Below the pieces are notes generated by a model. It did no database searches. It was not told the DNA's origin and saw only the letters and a program-made list of their open reading frames with translations. Shown in pieces: positions 24,230-31,776 of a stretch of 64,000 bases of DNA. The DNA lies in contig JAGAOT010000007.1 of assembly GCA_017623615.1 (NCBI GenBank), forward strand, positions 1 through 64,000, written 5' to 3'. How positions within the stretch are numbered: the stretch's first letter is position 1; each line of letters starts with the position of its first letter. The DNA is from Clostridia bacterium. GTDB lineage: Bacteria > Bacillota > Clostridia > Oscillospirales > Acutalibacteraceae. The position numbers and the translations under genes were made by a program.

Positions 24230-25009
24230 TCAGTTTTCCGTGTTTGCGGCGGGAGCTTCGATTTTGCCCGTAACGTTTTTGATGTTGGCGCGTGCTGTCT
24301 GAATTTCGTTAAGGCTGTTTGCGATAGCCTCGTCGGCAGTCTTCATTATGTCCTCAATAAAGTCGCCTGCGGCAATACGGATTTCGGCAGACCACTTGTT
24401 TGCCTTTTCAATCGCCTCGTCTGAACGCTGTCTTGCATCCTCGATAGCTCTTTCCGCCTGCTCCGTTGCGGCGTTAACAATGTTTTCAGCCTGCGCCTTT
24501 GCGCCTGCGATTGTTGAAGCGGCTTCGTCCTGCGCAGCCTTTGCGATTGATTCTGCCGTTGCCTTTGCCTGAACAACAATCTCGCTGTTGTCAACCATTG
24601 CGGCAGCCTCAAGCTGGGCATTTGCACGGATGATTTTTGCATCCTCGTTTGCAGCGTTAACAATCTGCTTTGCCTGCGCCTCTGCCTCGGCAACCTTATT
24701 CTTGGAATAATCCTCTGTTTTAAGAACAAGGGCTCTTACCTTATCCTCTGCGGTTGAGATAAGTGCTCTGGATTTTTCCTGCGCACCGGTTACTGCGGCA
24801 ACAGCCTCGTTCTTTGCCTTAACAAGAAGATTGTTTCTGTCGGCAACGATTGCTCTCGCCTGAGTAATTTCGTTGGGAAGGTTGAGTCTGATATCCTCAA
24901 TGGCGGTTTTGATTGCCTTTGCATCAACACCAACCTTGTTTGACAGCGGAACCTTTGAGCCCGCCTCAATTATATCTTCAATCTGGTCAAGTAAGCTTTC
25001 AATGTTCAT
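24230..25009 (-). CDS. Coiled-coil protein (ATP-synthase-b/DivIVA-like)
   Basis: The 259-residue protein is almost entirely helical, with long heptad-like Ala/Glu/Lys-rich segments (about 60-235) such as AEAEAQAKQIVNAANEDAKII. It has no membrane anchor. Proteins of this kind beside coaD are often labelled V-type ATPase subunit H-like, but similarity reflects coiled-coil composition rather than ATP-synthase function. A scaffold or division-site role like DivIVA is plausible but unproven. Its ATG overlaps the coaD stop by four bases (ATGA), so translation is coupled with coaD; order in the operon is rsmD-coaD-this gene. Confidence 0.85.
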   Translation of the reverse strand: MNIESLLDQIEDIIEAGSKVPLSNKVGVDAKAIKTAIEDIRLNLPNEITQARAIVADRNNLLVKAKNEAVAAVTGAQEKSRALISTAEDKVRALVLKTEDYSKNKVAEAEAQAKQIVNAANEDAKIIRANAQLEAAAMVDNSEIVVQAKATAESIAKAAQDEAASTIAGAKAQAENIVNAATEQAERAIEDARQRSDEAIEKANKWSAEIRIAAGDFIEDIMKTADEAIANSLNEIQTARANIKNVTGKIEAPAANTEN

Positions 25010-25506
25010 TTTGAAACCCTGTTCCTTTCTTTGATTCGTTTGATTATGTCGTCACATACCTGTGCGGGAACAAACTCGCTGATATCTCCGCCGAATTCGC
25101 AAACCTGCTTAACAACGCTGGAGGAGAGATACATGTTTTCCGCATTTGCGGTAACAAACACGGTTTCAAGCTCGGGATTGAGCTTTTTGTTGGTCAACGC
25201 CTGCTGAAATTCATATTCAAAGTCCGAAACCGCGCGCAATCCCTTAACAACCGCGCACGCGCCCTTTTCCTTTGCATATTCCGCAAGCAGACCGCCGTGC
25301 ATTTCTATTTCGATGTTATCAACGTCCGTCAGGCTGCGCTTCAAAAGCTCAACCCTTTCTTCAGCCGTAAAATAGCTGGCGGGCTTGTGATAATTCACCA
25401 TAACAACAACGATAACCTTGTCAAAAAGCTTTGCCGCGCGGTGGATAATGTCGATATGACCTATTGTTACGGGGTCAAAGCTTCCGGGGCAGATTGCCGT
25501 TTTCAT
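25006..25506 (-). CDS. coaD: Pantetheine-phosphate adenylyltransferase
   Basis: CoaD catalyses the fourth step of coenzyme A synthesis, joining 4'-phosphopantetheine and ATP to give dephospho-CoA. The 166-residue protein has the nucleotidyl-transferase signature PGSFDPVTIGHIDI (residues 7-20, catalytic His17) and the second motif YLSSSVVKQ near 127. Length is standard. It lies just after rsmD (4 bases apart), the typical Firmicutes pair, and overlaps the downstream coiled-coil gene. ATG 25506 follows GGAAGGAATGA. Confidence 0.96.
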   Translation of the reverse strand: MKTAICPGSFDPVTIGHIDIIHRAAKLFDKVIVVVMVNYHKPASYFTAEERVELLKRSLTDVDNIEIEMHGGLLAEYAKEKGACAVVKGLRAVSDFEYEFQQALTNKKLNPELETVFVTANAENMYLSSSVVKQVCEFGGDISEFVPAQVCDDIIKRIKERNRVSK

Positions 25507-25510
25507 ACAA

Positions 25511-26047
25511 TCATTCCTTCCGATAAACGGTTACGGCAGTTTTGCTGTATTTATATTCTTTTTGGCGCACCAAATCGCCGTAGGCACCCTCAAGCTCTTC
25601 ACCGAAGGGATGCTCGCAAACAACCAGACCGCCCTCTGCGATATGCTCGCCGACCTTTGCAAGCGCTTTTTGAAGCAGACCCTTGCCGTAAGGCGGGTCA
25701 AGCAAAGCGATGTCAAAAATCTTGTCGGTCATTGTGAGAAACGCTATGGCGTCAGTCTGCGCAACCGTGGCATTTGCGATAAGCTTTGTTTTTTCGAGGT
25801 TTTCTTTAACAACCTTAACCGCGTTTTTATCCGCGTCAACAAAGGTTGCATGCTGCGCGCCCCTGCTGAGTGCCTCTATTCCGAGCTGACCTGAGCCCGC
25901 AAACAAATCAAGGATTCTGCGCCCTTCAATCTCAAACTGAATTGCGCTGAAAACAGCTTCCTTAACCTTGTCTGTTGTGGGTCTTACGTCGGTGCCTTCG
26001 AGCGTTTTGAGGGTCATGCCTCTTGCCGAACCTGTAATTACTCTCAT
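25511..26047 (-). CDS. rsmD: 16S rRNA (guanine(966)-N(2))-methyltransferase
   Basis: RsmD methylates G966 of 16S rRNA. The 178-residue protein begins MRVITGSARGM and RPTTDKVKEAVFS, followed by the SAM-binding motif LDLFAGSGQLGIEAL and the catalytic DPPY near 117. All are diagnostic of the RsmD family. ATG 26047 follows GGAGGATTTTAA. It heads the rsmD-coaD operon. Confidence 0.95.
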   Translation of the reverse strand: MRVITGSARGMTLKTLEGTDVRPTTDKVKEAVFSAIQFEIEGRRILDLFAGSGQLGIEALSRGAQHATFVDADKNAVKVVKENLEKTKLIANATVAQTDAIAFLTMTDKIFDIALLDPPYGKGLLQKALAKVGEHIAEGGLVVCEHPFGEELEGAYGDLVRQKEYKYSKTAVTVYRKE

Positions 26048-26142
26048 TTAAAATCCTCCGAAGAGTATTATCAATTTATTATCGCATTAAATAGGATTGA
26101 ATGTCAAGACAAAATGTTAACAAATGGAAAAATTTTGTGAAA

Positions 26143-27990
26143 TCAATCCTCATCATGACTATTTTTACCGTGAAACGCTTCAAAAACCGCTTTAGCGGCA
26201 TTTTTGTTCATTCCCTTTACCGCCGCAAGCTCGTCAACGCTTGCCTGCGACACCGCTTTGACCGTTTTGAAGTGCTTCAAAAGAGCCTTGCACCTGCTTT
26301 CGCCTATGCCCTCGATTGAGGTCAGCGACGATGAAAGCGAGGATTTCTTTCTGCGGCTTCGGTGGTATTCAACCGAATATCGGTGAACCTCCTCCTGAAT
26401 GGTGGAAACAAGCGTGAATGCCGCGCGCTTTGACGTGAGCGAAAGCTCGTCACCCGAGCAGGCAATGGCGCGCGTTCTGTGGTGGGAATCCTTGACCATG
26501 CCGAAAAGAGGTATGTCCAGATTATATTTATCAAGCACGGGCTTTACCGCGTTAACCTGACCGCTGCCGCCGTCAAGCAAAATCAAATCAGGCAGCCTGC
26601 CGAAGCCCTCTCCGCTGTCTTTTTCTTCAAAATAGCGAAGGATTCTTCGCTCAATAACCTCCGCCATGGAGGCGTAGTCGTCCTGCCCGCTGAAGCCCTT
26701 TATGGCAAAGCGGCGGTAGGATTTTTTATAGGGCACTCCGCCCTTGAAAACAACCATACCCGCAACGTTTTCGCTGCCCGCGGTGTGGGATATATCGTAG
26801 GATTCGATAAATTCGGGTGCGGATTTAAGACCGAGCAGGGTTGCAAGCTCGTCAAGCGCGGCGGTAGCCTTGCCCGTTTTGCCCAGATATATGCCGAGCT
26901 TCTGCGCCGCGTTGGAGCGGCACATTTCAACCAGCGAATGCTGCTCTCCGCGCTGAGGGGTAACAATGAAAACCTTGCGCTTTGCAAGCGATGAAAGCCA
27001 TTCGCACAGCACCTCGCTGCCGCTCACCTCGCCGTCAACGGCAATTCTGCGGGGCACGAAATCGCGGATTGAATAATAGCTTCTGATAAGCTCATGCCTT
27101 GCCTCGGGCAGGTTTTCGGGCGTGTCGATTATGAAATGCTCCGATTCATAAAGGCGCGAATCCTTGAATCGGATAACCGAAAGGCATGCCTTTGCTTCCG
27201 AGCAGACAACGGCAAAAACGTCCTGCTCCTCAACGGAAGCGGCAACAACCTTTTGTTTTTCCGTAACTTTTTTAATTGCGTTTATCTTGTCGCGTATCTT
27301 TGCCGCTTTTTCAAATTCCAGATTTTCTGCCGCGGCGGTCATTTTTTCGGTTAAATCTTCGATAGCCTTGCCTGAGCCGTTGATTATGAAATCAATCGCC
27401 TGGTCAATCGCTTCGGCGTGCGCCTCTGCTGTTGTTTTGCCCGCGCAGGGGGCGGCGCACTGCCCGATAAAATGGTTAAGGCAGGGACGGCTCTTTTTAT
27501 AATCCCTCGGAAAAACCTTTGAGCATTGGGGAAGCATGAATATTTTTTTTGCGGTGTCAATGGCGTTGGTTATGCCGTAGGAATTTGTGTAGGGTCCGAT
27601 GTATTCCGCGCCGTCGTCAAGCCTCTGTTTGACGGCAAGAATATTTTTCCAGCCGTTTGAAGTGATTTTGATATAGTGATAGCCCTTGTCGTCTTTTAAA
27701 AGGATATTGTATTTCGGCGAATGCTGTTTTATCAGCGAGCATTCAAGAATGAGAGCCTCAAACTCGCTGTCGCACATGATATAGTCGAAATCCTCAACGT
27801 TTTCAACCATTTTGCGCACCTTGACCGTGTGGTTATTCTGCGAGCCGAAATAGGAGCTTACTCTGTTTTTGAGCGCCTTTGCCTTGCCGACATAGATTAT
27901 TTCGTTTTTCTTGTTTTTCATGAGATAGACCCCGGGGGTCAGGGGCAGGCTCATGGATTTTTTGCGAAGATATGGCAGTCTTTCGTTCAT
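26143..27990 (-). CDS. uvrC: Excinuclease ABC subunit C
   Basis: UvrC makes both incisions in nucleotide excision repair together with UvrA and UvrB. The 615-residue protein has an N-terminal GIY-YIG nuclease (PGVYLMKNKKNEIIYVGKA), a cysteine-rich segment around 154-182 with CxxxF..CxxHxxxxCxxPC pattern, a UVR motif near 210-240 (LEFEKAAKIRDKINAI), an RNase-H-like nuclease (LLDGGSGQVNA), and C-terminal helix-hairpin-helix pair (IEGIGESRCKALL, VKGMNKNAAKAVF). AGGAGGTG precedes ATG 27990. It is a lone gene. Confidence 0.96.
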   Translation of the reverse strand: MNERLPYLRKKSMSLPLTPGVYLMKNKKNEIIYVGKAKALKNRVSSYFGSQNNHTVKVRKMVENVEDFDYIMCDSEFEALILECSLIKQHSPKYNILLKDDKGYHYIKITSNGWKNILAVKQRLDDGAEYIGPYTNSYGITNAIDTAKKIFMLPQCSKVFPRDYKKSRPCLNHFIGQCAAPCAGKTTAEAHAEAIDQAIDFIINGSGKAIEDLTEKMTAAAENLEFEKAAKIRDKINAIKKVTEKQKVVAASVEEQDVFAVVCSEAKACLSVIRFKDSRLYESEHFIIDTPENLPEARHELIRSYYSIRDFVPRRIAVDGEVSGSEVLCEWLSSLAKRKVFIVTPQRGEQHSLVEMCRSNAAQKLGIYLGKTGKATAALDELATLLGLKSAPEFIESYDISHTAGSENVAGMVVFKGGVPYKKSYRRFAIKGFSGQDDYASMAEVIERRILRYFEEKDSGEGFGRLPDLILLDGGSGQVNAVKPVLDKYNLDIPLFGMVKDSHHRTRAIACSGDELSLTSKRAAFTLVSTIQEEVHRYSVEYHRSRRKKSSLSSSLTSIEGIGESRCKALLKHFKTVKAVSQASVDELAAVKGMNKNAAKAVFEAFHGKNSHDED

Positions 27991-28004
27991 GGGGTCACCT
28001 CCTG

Positions 28005-28128
28005 TTAAGTGAAAAATGAAGAGTGAAAAGTGAAGAGTTAAGGGTGGGCGTTGCCCACACCTAATTTATAATGGGTACGGGTGAAACCCGTCCGAAACTT
28101 TTCACTATTCACTTTTAACTTTTCACTT
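28005..28128. repeat. AGTGAAAAGT-armed repeat element, copy 5
   Basis: The left arm has TTAAGTGAAAAATGAAGAG and AAAAGTGAAGAGTTAAG; the right arm ends CTTTTAACTTTTCACT. Internal hairpins are GGGTGGGCGTTGCCCAC and GGGTACGGGTGAAACCCGTCC. It separates the divergent uvrC and rpsF promoters. Confidence 0.85.
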
Positions 28129-28175
28129 ATTTATTATAACCTTATATAATATTTTTCGCAAGTGCAAAAAAATGC

Positions 28176-28204
28176 TTGACAATACGCTTTTCTTCTGTTA
28201 AAAT
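28176..28204 (+). promoter_or_regulatory. Promoter of the rpsF-ssb-rpsR operon
   Basis: TTGACA (28176-28181), 17-bp spacer, TAAAAT (28199-28204), leaving a leader of about 85 nt. Confidence 0.8.
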
Positions 28205-28251
28205 AATAAACCGCTGCAAAAGCAGCAGGATTAAAACGAATTTTTATCCTT

Positions 28252-28270
28252 GCCACGGATGCACCGTGGC
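28252..28270 (+). promoter_or_regulatory. Candidate S6:S18 autoregulatory hairpin
   Basis: GCCACGG and CCGTGGC form a 7-bp hairpin with loop ATGCA just before the rpsF ribosome site. Leaders of rpsF operons commonly carry a hairpin bound by the S6:S18 heterodimer with a CCG motif; position and CCG content fit, but the full consensus was not verified. Confidence 0.4.
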
Positions 28271-28297
28271 CAAAGACCAGAAGGAGGTGCTTTAAGA

Positions 28298-28585
28298 ATG
28301 TCAGCAAACATCAGCTACGAAACAATGATGGTATTTTCAGTTGCCAACGGTGAAGAAGCTGCACAGGCTCTTGTTGAGAAGTTCAAGGCTATGATTGAAG
28401 CTAACGGCACTCTTGAGAGCGTTGATGAGTGGGGCAAGCGCAAGCTCGCTTATCTTATCAATGACGAATCAGAGGGACTTTACGTTCTCTTCAACTATCA
28501 GGCTGCTCCCGAATTCCCCGCAGAGCTCGACCGTATTGTAAAGATTACAGACGGCGTTCTTCGCTCACTCATTGTTAAAAAGTAA
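28298..28585 (+). CDS. rpsF: 30S ribosomal protein S6
   Basis: S6 binds S18 and the central domain of 16S rRNA in the small subunit platform. The 95-residue product has the single alpha/beta ferredoxin-like fold with YETMMVFS at the start, VDEWGKRKLAYLIND in the middle and a short LIVKK tail. AAGGAGGTGC precedes ATG 28298; the longer open frame from 28250 crosses the leader hairpin and is rejected. It is first in the operon rpsF-ssb-rpsR, 12 bases before ssb. Confidence 0.97.
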   Translation: MSANISYETMMVFSVANGEEAAQALVEKFKAMIEANGTLESVDEWGKRKLAYLINDESEGLYVLFNYQAAPEFPAELDRIVKITDGVLRSLIVKK

Positions 28586-28597
28586 GGAGGTCGCAAA

Positions 28598-29044
28598 ATG
28601 GTTAACTGTGCCGTAATTATGGGCAGACTTGTTGCGGACCCCGAGCTTCGCACTACACCGAACGGAATTTCCGTTACTTCATTTGCCGTTGCCGTTGACA
28701 GGCGCTTCAACCGCCAGGGTGAAGACCGTCAGGCAGACTTCATCGACGTTGTTGCATGGCGCCAGACTGCGGATTTTGTTTGCAAATATTTCCGCAAGGG
28801 CTCTATGATTGCAATTCAGGGCTCACTTCAGACCAGAATGTATGAAGACAAAAACGGCAACAAGAGAAAGGCTGTTGACCTTGTTGCAGATAACGTAAGT
28901 TTCTGCGGCTCCAAGAGCGAATCAAACGGCGGCTCATCTTTCACAAGAGATGACAGCTTCATGAACGCACAGCCTGCTCCCTCATATTCAACCGCAGATG
29001 CGGGCGATTTCAAGGAAATTCCCGAAGACGACCTTCCGTTTTAA
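28598..29044 (+). CDS. ssb: Single-stranded DNA-binding protein
   Basis: SSB coats single-stranded DNA in replication and repair. The 148-residue protein has an OB fold (residues 1-105, MGRLVADPELR, FIDVVAWRQTADFVCKY), a flexible Ser/Ala-rich linker, and the acidic C-terminal tip EDDLPF that recruits partner proteins. AAGGAGGTCGC precedes ATG 28598. The gene lies between rpsF and rpsR as in most Firmicutes, coupling its supply to ribosome synthesis. Confidence 0.97.
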   Translation: MVNCAVIMGRLVADPELRTTPNGISVTSFAVAVDRRFNRQGEDRQADFIDVVAWRQTADFVCKYFRKGSMIAIQGSLQTRMYEDKNGNKRKAVDLVADNVSFCGSKSESNGGSSFTRDDSFMNAQPAPSYSTADAGDFKEIPEDDLPF

Positions 29045-29082
29045 GGTCGCAAAAAACTGAAACTGAAAAGGAGGTTTAATCC

Positions 29083-29328
29083 ATGGCTTACGATAAGAAC
29101 GACAGAAGACCCAACAAAAAGGGCCGCAGAAAGGTTTGCGCTTTCTGTGTTGATAAAGTTGAATGCATCGATTACAAGGATGTAAACAGACTTAACAAGT
29201 TCACTTCGGACAGAGCAAAGATTCTTCCCCGCCGCGTTACCGGCACTTGCGCTAAGCATCAGCGTGAGCTGACAACCGCTATCAAGCGTGCACGTCAGAT
29301 TGCTCTTCTTCCCTACACAAGTGACTGA
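29083..29328 (+). CDS. rpsR: 30S ribosomal protein S18
   Basis: S18 pairs with S6 on the small subunit platform. The 81-residue protein has a basic N-terminal arm ([15 protein letters not shown]), [26 protein letters not shown] and the C-terminal [13 protein letters not shown]. Two cysteine pairs are preserved (CAFC plus a later single Cys), the form that may bind zinc. AAAGGAGGT precedes ATG 29083. Last gene of the operon. Confidence 0.97.
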   Translation: MAYDKNDRRPNKKGRRKVCAFCVDKVECIDYKDVNRLNKFTSDRAKILPRRVTGTCAKHQRELTTAIKRARQIALLPYTSD

Positions 29329-29339
29329 TTATAAAAATC

Positions 29340-29373
29340 ATCCCGCTTCACTTCGGTGAGGCGGGATTTTTTA
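29340..29373 (+). terminator. Terminator of rpsF-ssb-rpsR
   Basis: ATCCCGCTTCAC and GTGAGGCGGGAT stem with TTCG loop, then six T. A GGGCGATTCGTGAATCGCCC palindrome ending CTAC follows at 29378-29403. Confidence 0.92.
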
Positions 29374-29415
29374 TTTTCGGGCGATTCGTGAATCGCCCCT
29401 ACAAAAAACAATATA

Positions 29416-30312
29416 TTAAACCACCGCGGCGAGAGCAAGCATCGGAATTGTTTTTTCAAGGATTTCGCCGAAATCGGTCAGGGGGAGTGGGTTTTCGCCC
29501 TTGCCTATCTCAACGGTAAAGGCGGGGCGATTAAAATATTCGATAAACCAATCCTTAAAGCCCCCGTGTGAGGCAAGCCCGCTGTTTTCAACAAGCGTGT
29601 AGCCGCTTGCGGCTGCAAAAATGCGGGCAAGGCGTTCGCTTCGGGGCGGTTTTTTATCGCCGTATTCCCAAAAAATTTCTTCCCCCTGGCTGTGCAGGGC
29701 TATCGCCATTCGCGGCTTTATGAGCTTTGAAAAATCAACAATCGCCTTGGATTCCGGCTCGCTTTCGGGCATATATCCGCCGTATCTTCGCGGCGAGGGG
29801 GCAAGAATGCCGCTGTCAATTTCCATTTCGCGCAGTTTATGCCATCCCGCGTCAAAATTGTGGTTAATATCCACTCCGCGCGCGTTTGCGCTCCATTTTT
29901 CGCTCGATGCGGCGCAGATTTTGTGGTAGCTTTCAGCGTATTTTCCCGCACCGTCAACGCCGTTAATCGCTATCTGCACCCCGTCGGGGTTAACGCACGG
30001 AACAATTACAACTCCTCTGTTGAAGCACACGGGGTCAATGCCCCAAACGGGCATTTTCCGCGCCCTTGAAGCAAGCACGGTTTCCGCAAAGCGCAGGGCA
30101 AGCAGGCAAGTCAGCCATTCCTGCCCGTGAAACCCCGCCGCAATCAGAAGCGGGTTTTCAACCCTGCCTATCGAGAGGGCATATATCCCCCTTTGGCACA
30201 ACGACCTGCCGATAAGGCGCACGCCGAGGAACGGATAAGCTTTTTTTAACGAAAAAATCATTTTTCTTTGATTTTCGGCTGTCATTACAGCGGGATTTGT
30301 GATATAATTCAT
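29416..30312 (-). CDS. M14 family zinc carboxypeptidase-like protein
   Basis: The 298-residue protein carries the M14 zinc ligands His62 and Glu65 (HGQE) and His207 (LHSQGE), the substrate-binding ARGVDINHNF (Arg145) and the catalytic glutamate near 268 (FTVEIGKGENP). It lacks a signal peptide, so it acts in the cytosol or is exported by a route not visible here. Members trim peptidoglycan peptides (gamma-D-glutamyl-meso-diaminopimelate peptidases) or other peptides; this one resembles the peptidoglycan-type group, but the substrate is inferred. GAGGTGATACC precedes ATG 30312. It is divergent from the NUDIX gene. Confidence 0.88.
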   Translation of the reverse strand: MNYITNPAVMTAENQRKMIFSLKKAYPFLGVRLIGRSLCQRGIYALSIGRVENPLLIAAGFHGQEWLTCLLALRFAETVLASRARKMPVWGIDPVCFNRGVVIVPCVNPDGVQIAINGVDGAGKYAESYHKICAASSEKWSANARGVDINHNFDAGWHKLREMEIDSGILAPSPRRYGGYMPESEPESKAIVDFSKLIKPRMAIALHSQGEEIFWEYGDKKPPRSERLARIFAAASGYTLVENSGLASHGGFKDWFIEYFNRPAFTVEIGKGENPLPLTDFGEILEKTIPMLALAAVV

Positions 30313-30373
30313 GGTATCACCTCAAAAAATTATATTCACAAAATTTTCAAATAAAACCAACGGAGGAAGCAAC

Positions 30374-30934
30374 ATGGAGCTTTTTGAAAAAACTGTTGAA
30401 AAAAATTATGTATATGAGGGCAAAATCATCAACGTGCGCCGCGACAAGGCGGAGCTTCACAACGGCAAGCCCTGCACCCGCGAGGTTGTTGAGCACAACG
30501 GCGGAGTTTGCGTTGCGGCTTTGACCGATAAGGGCGAGCTGATTTTTGTGCGCCAATTCAGGTACCCCTATATGGAGGTTATTCTTGAGCTTCCCGCAGG
30601 TAAGCTTGAAAAGGGCGAGGACCCCTTTGAGGCGGGCAAGCGCGAGCTTGAGGAAGAAACGGGCACGGTTGCGGGCAAATACTACGACCTCGGCAAATTT
30701 TACCCGACCCCCGGCTACTGCGGCGAAATAATTCATCTTTATGCCGCAAGCGAATTAAAATCAACAAAAATGAACCCCGACGAGGACGAATTCCTCGAGG
30801 TTGAAAAAATTCCCGTTGAAAAGGCGGTTGACATGGTTTTGAGCGGCGAAATCCCCGACGGCAAAACCCAGACTCTTGTAATGCGCGTTGCGGAAATGCT
30901 TCGCCGCGGCATTATTGACGGAGGCAAGGCATGA
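30374..30934 (+). CDS. NUDIX hydrolase (ADP-ribose pyrophosphatase-like)
   Basis: The 186-residue protein has a complete NUDIX box (GKLEKGEDPFEAGKRELEEE followed by TG), preceded by FVRQFRYPYMEVILELPAG. This RQ-RYP-ELPAG context is typical of ADP-ribose pyrophosphatases (NudF), which hydrolyse ADP-ribose and related sugar nucleotides. CGGAGGAAG precedes ATG 30374; the open frame from 30311 extends upstream without a ribosome site. Its stop overlaps the maf start by four bases (ATGA), so both are translated from one message as a house-cleaning pair. Confidence 0.92.
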   Translation: MELFEKTVEKNYVYEGKIINVRRDKAELHNGKPCTREVVEHNGGVCVAALTDKGELIFVRQFRYPYMEVILELPAGKLEKGEDPFEAGKRELEEETGTVAGKYYDLGKFYPTPGYCGEIIHLYAASELKSTKMNPDEDEFLEVEKIPVEKAVDMVLSGEIPDGKTQTLVMRVAEMLRRGIIDGGKA

Positions 30935-31488
30935 AAAAAATAATTCTTGCTTCATCCTCGCCCCGCCGCAGGGAGCTTTTGCAAACCGCGGGGCTGGAAT
31001 TTGAAATTGACGTTAAGGAAGTTGACGAGAGCATACCCGAGGGCACTCTGCCCGCCGAAGCCGCCAAAATAACCGCAGCCAAAAAGGCGGCGGCTGTTGC
31101 GGGAACACATAAAAATGATGTTGTTATCGGCGCGGACACCATTGTTGTTGCGGGCGGAAAAATACTCGGAAAGCCCAAGGACGAAGCCGATGCCGAAGCG
31201 ATGCTCAAAATGCTTTCGGGCATTGAACACGAGGTTATAACGGGCGTTTGCATTTTATGCGGTGAAAATTCCCAGAGCTTTGCGCAAATAAGCAAGGTTA
31301 AATTTTATGACCTTACATACGACGAAATCAAAAGCTATGTTGCAACCCGCGAGCCGATGGACAAGGCGGGAGCTTACGGCATTCAGGGGCGCGGCTGCAC
31401 CCTTGTTGAGCGCATAGAGGGCGATTATTTCAACATTGTCGGTCTGCCCGTTGCAGAGGTTTACAGAAGAATAAACAAACTGAAATAA
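30931..31488 (+). CDS. maf: Maf-family nucleoside triphosphate pyrophosphatase
   Basis: Maf hydrolyses non-canonical or excess nucleoside triphosphates (dTTP/UTP or methylated forms) to monophosphates and can delay septation when abundant. The 185-residue protein has ILASSSPRRRELL (4-16), the EVDES motif, GADTIV near 71, GKP, and VKFYDL...YGIQG near 130-150. Full length, starting within the stop of the NUDIX gene. Confidence 0.94.
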   Translation: MKKIILASSSPRRRELLQTAGLEFEIDVKEVDESIPEGTLPAEAAKITAAKKAAAVAGTHKNDVVIGADTIVVAGGKILGKPKDEADAEAMLKMLSGIEHEVITGVCILCGENSQSFAQISKVKFYDLTYDEIKSYVATREPMDKAGAYGIQGRGCTLVERIEGDYFNIVGLPVAEVYRRINKLK

Positions 31489-31489
31489 C

Positions 31490-31520
31490 AAAAGGGGCTG
31501 TTAAAACAGCCCCTTCTTTT
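31490..31520. terminator. Bidirectional terminator between maf and the 52-aa gene
   Basis: AAGGGGCTGTT and AACAGCCCCTT form the stem; TTCTTTTGT follows on the plus strand, TTTTGTT on the minus strand. Confidence 0.85.
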
Positions 31521-31529
31521 GTCTTATAA

Positions 31530-31688
31530 TCATCCGATAAAGCCGGCAAGCTTTTCAAAAGCCTCGATAATTGCGGCGAAGCCGCCGTTTGCCATGTCGA
31601 TAAAGCCTGACATATCCGCACCGGTAAGCTCGGAAATAAGCGTTGCCAGATAAAGCGGAATATCGCTGAGAATTGCAATAAATGCCAT
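31530..31688 (-). CDS. Unrecognised 52-aa hydrophobic/amphipathic peptide
   Basis: A 52-residue product, rich in Ala, Ile, Leu, Phe and Gly, with few charges (about three Glu, three Asp, one Lys), no Cys and no obvious signal peptide cleavage site. Two possible helices are separated around residue 30. GGGAGGT lies 7 bases before ATG 31688. A consensus-spaced promoter lies 30 bases further upstream and a terminator follows, so this is a complete monocistronic unit. I do not recognise it; possibilities include a small membrane-active peptide, a leaderless secreted peptide, or a small regulatory protein. Confidence 0.75.
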   Translation of the reverse strand: MAFIAILSDIPLYLATLISELTGADMSGFIDMANGGFAAIIEAFEKLAGFIG

Positions 31689-31717
31689 ATTAAATACCTC
31701 CCGTTTTATTTGATTAT

Positions 31718-31746
31718 ATTATATCATTTGATATTGTTCCGTTCAA
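31718..31746 (-). promoter_or_regulatory. Promoter of the 52-aa gene
   Basis: On the minus strand: TTGAAC (31741-31746), 17-bp spacer, TATAAT (31718-31723). Confidence 0.8.
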
Positions 31747-31776
31747 TGGGAAAAATAAGGCATTTGACTGACAAAA

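Noticed and set aside
24230..25009. ATP synthase subunit b
   Set aside because: There is no membrane helix and no neighbouring ATP synthase genes; resemblance is due to coiled-coil composition.
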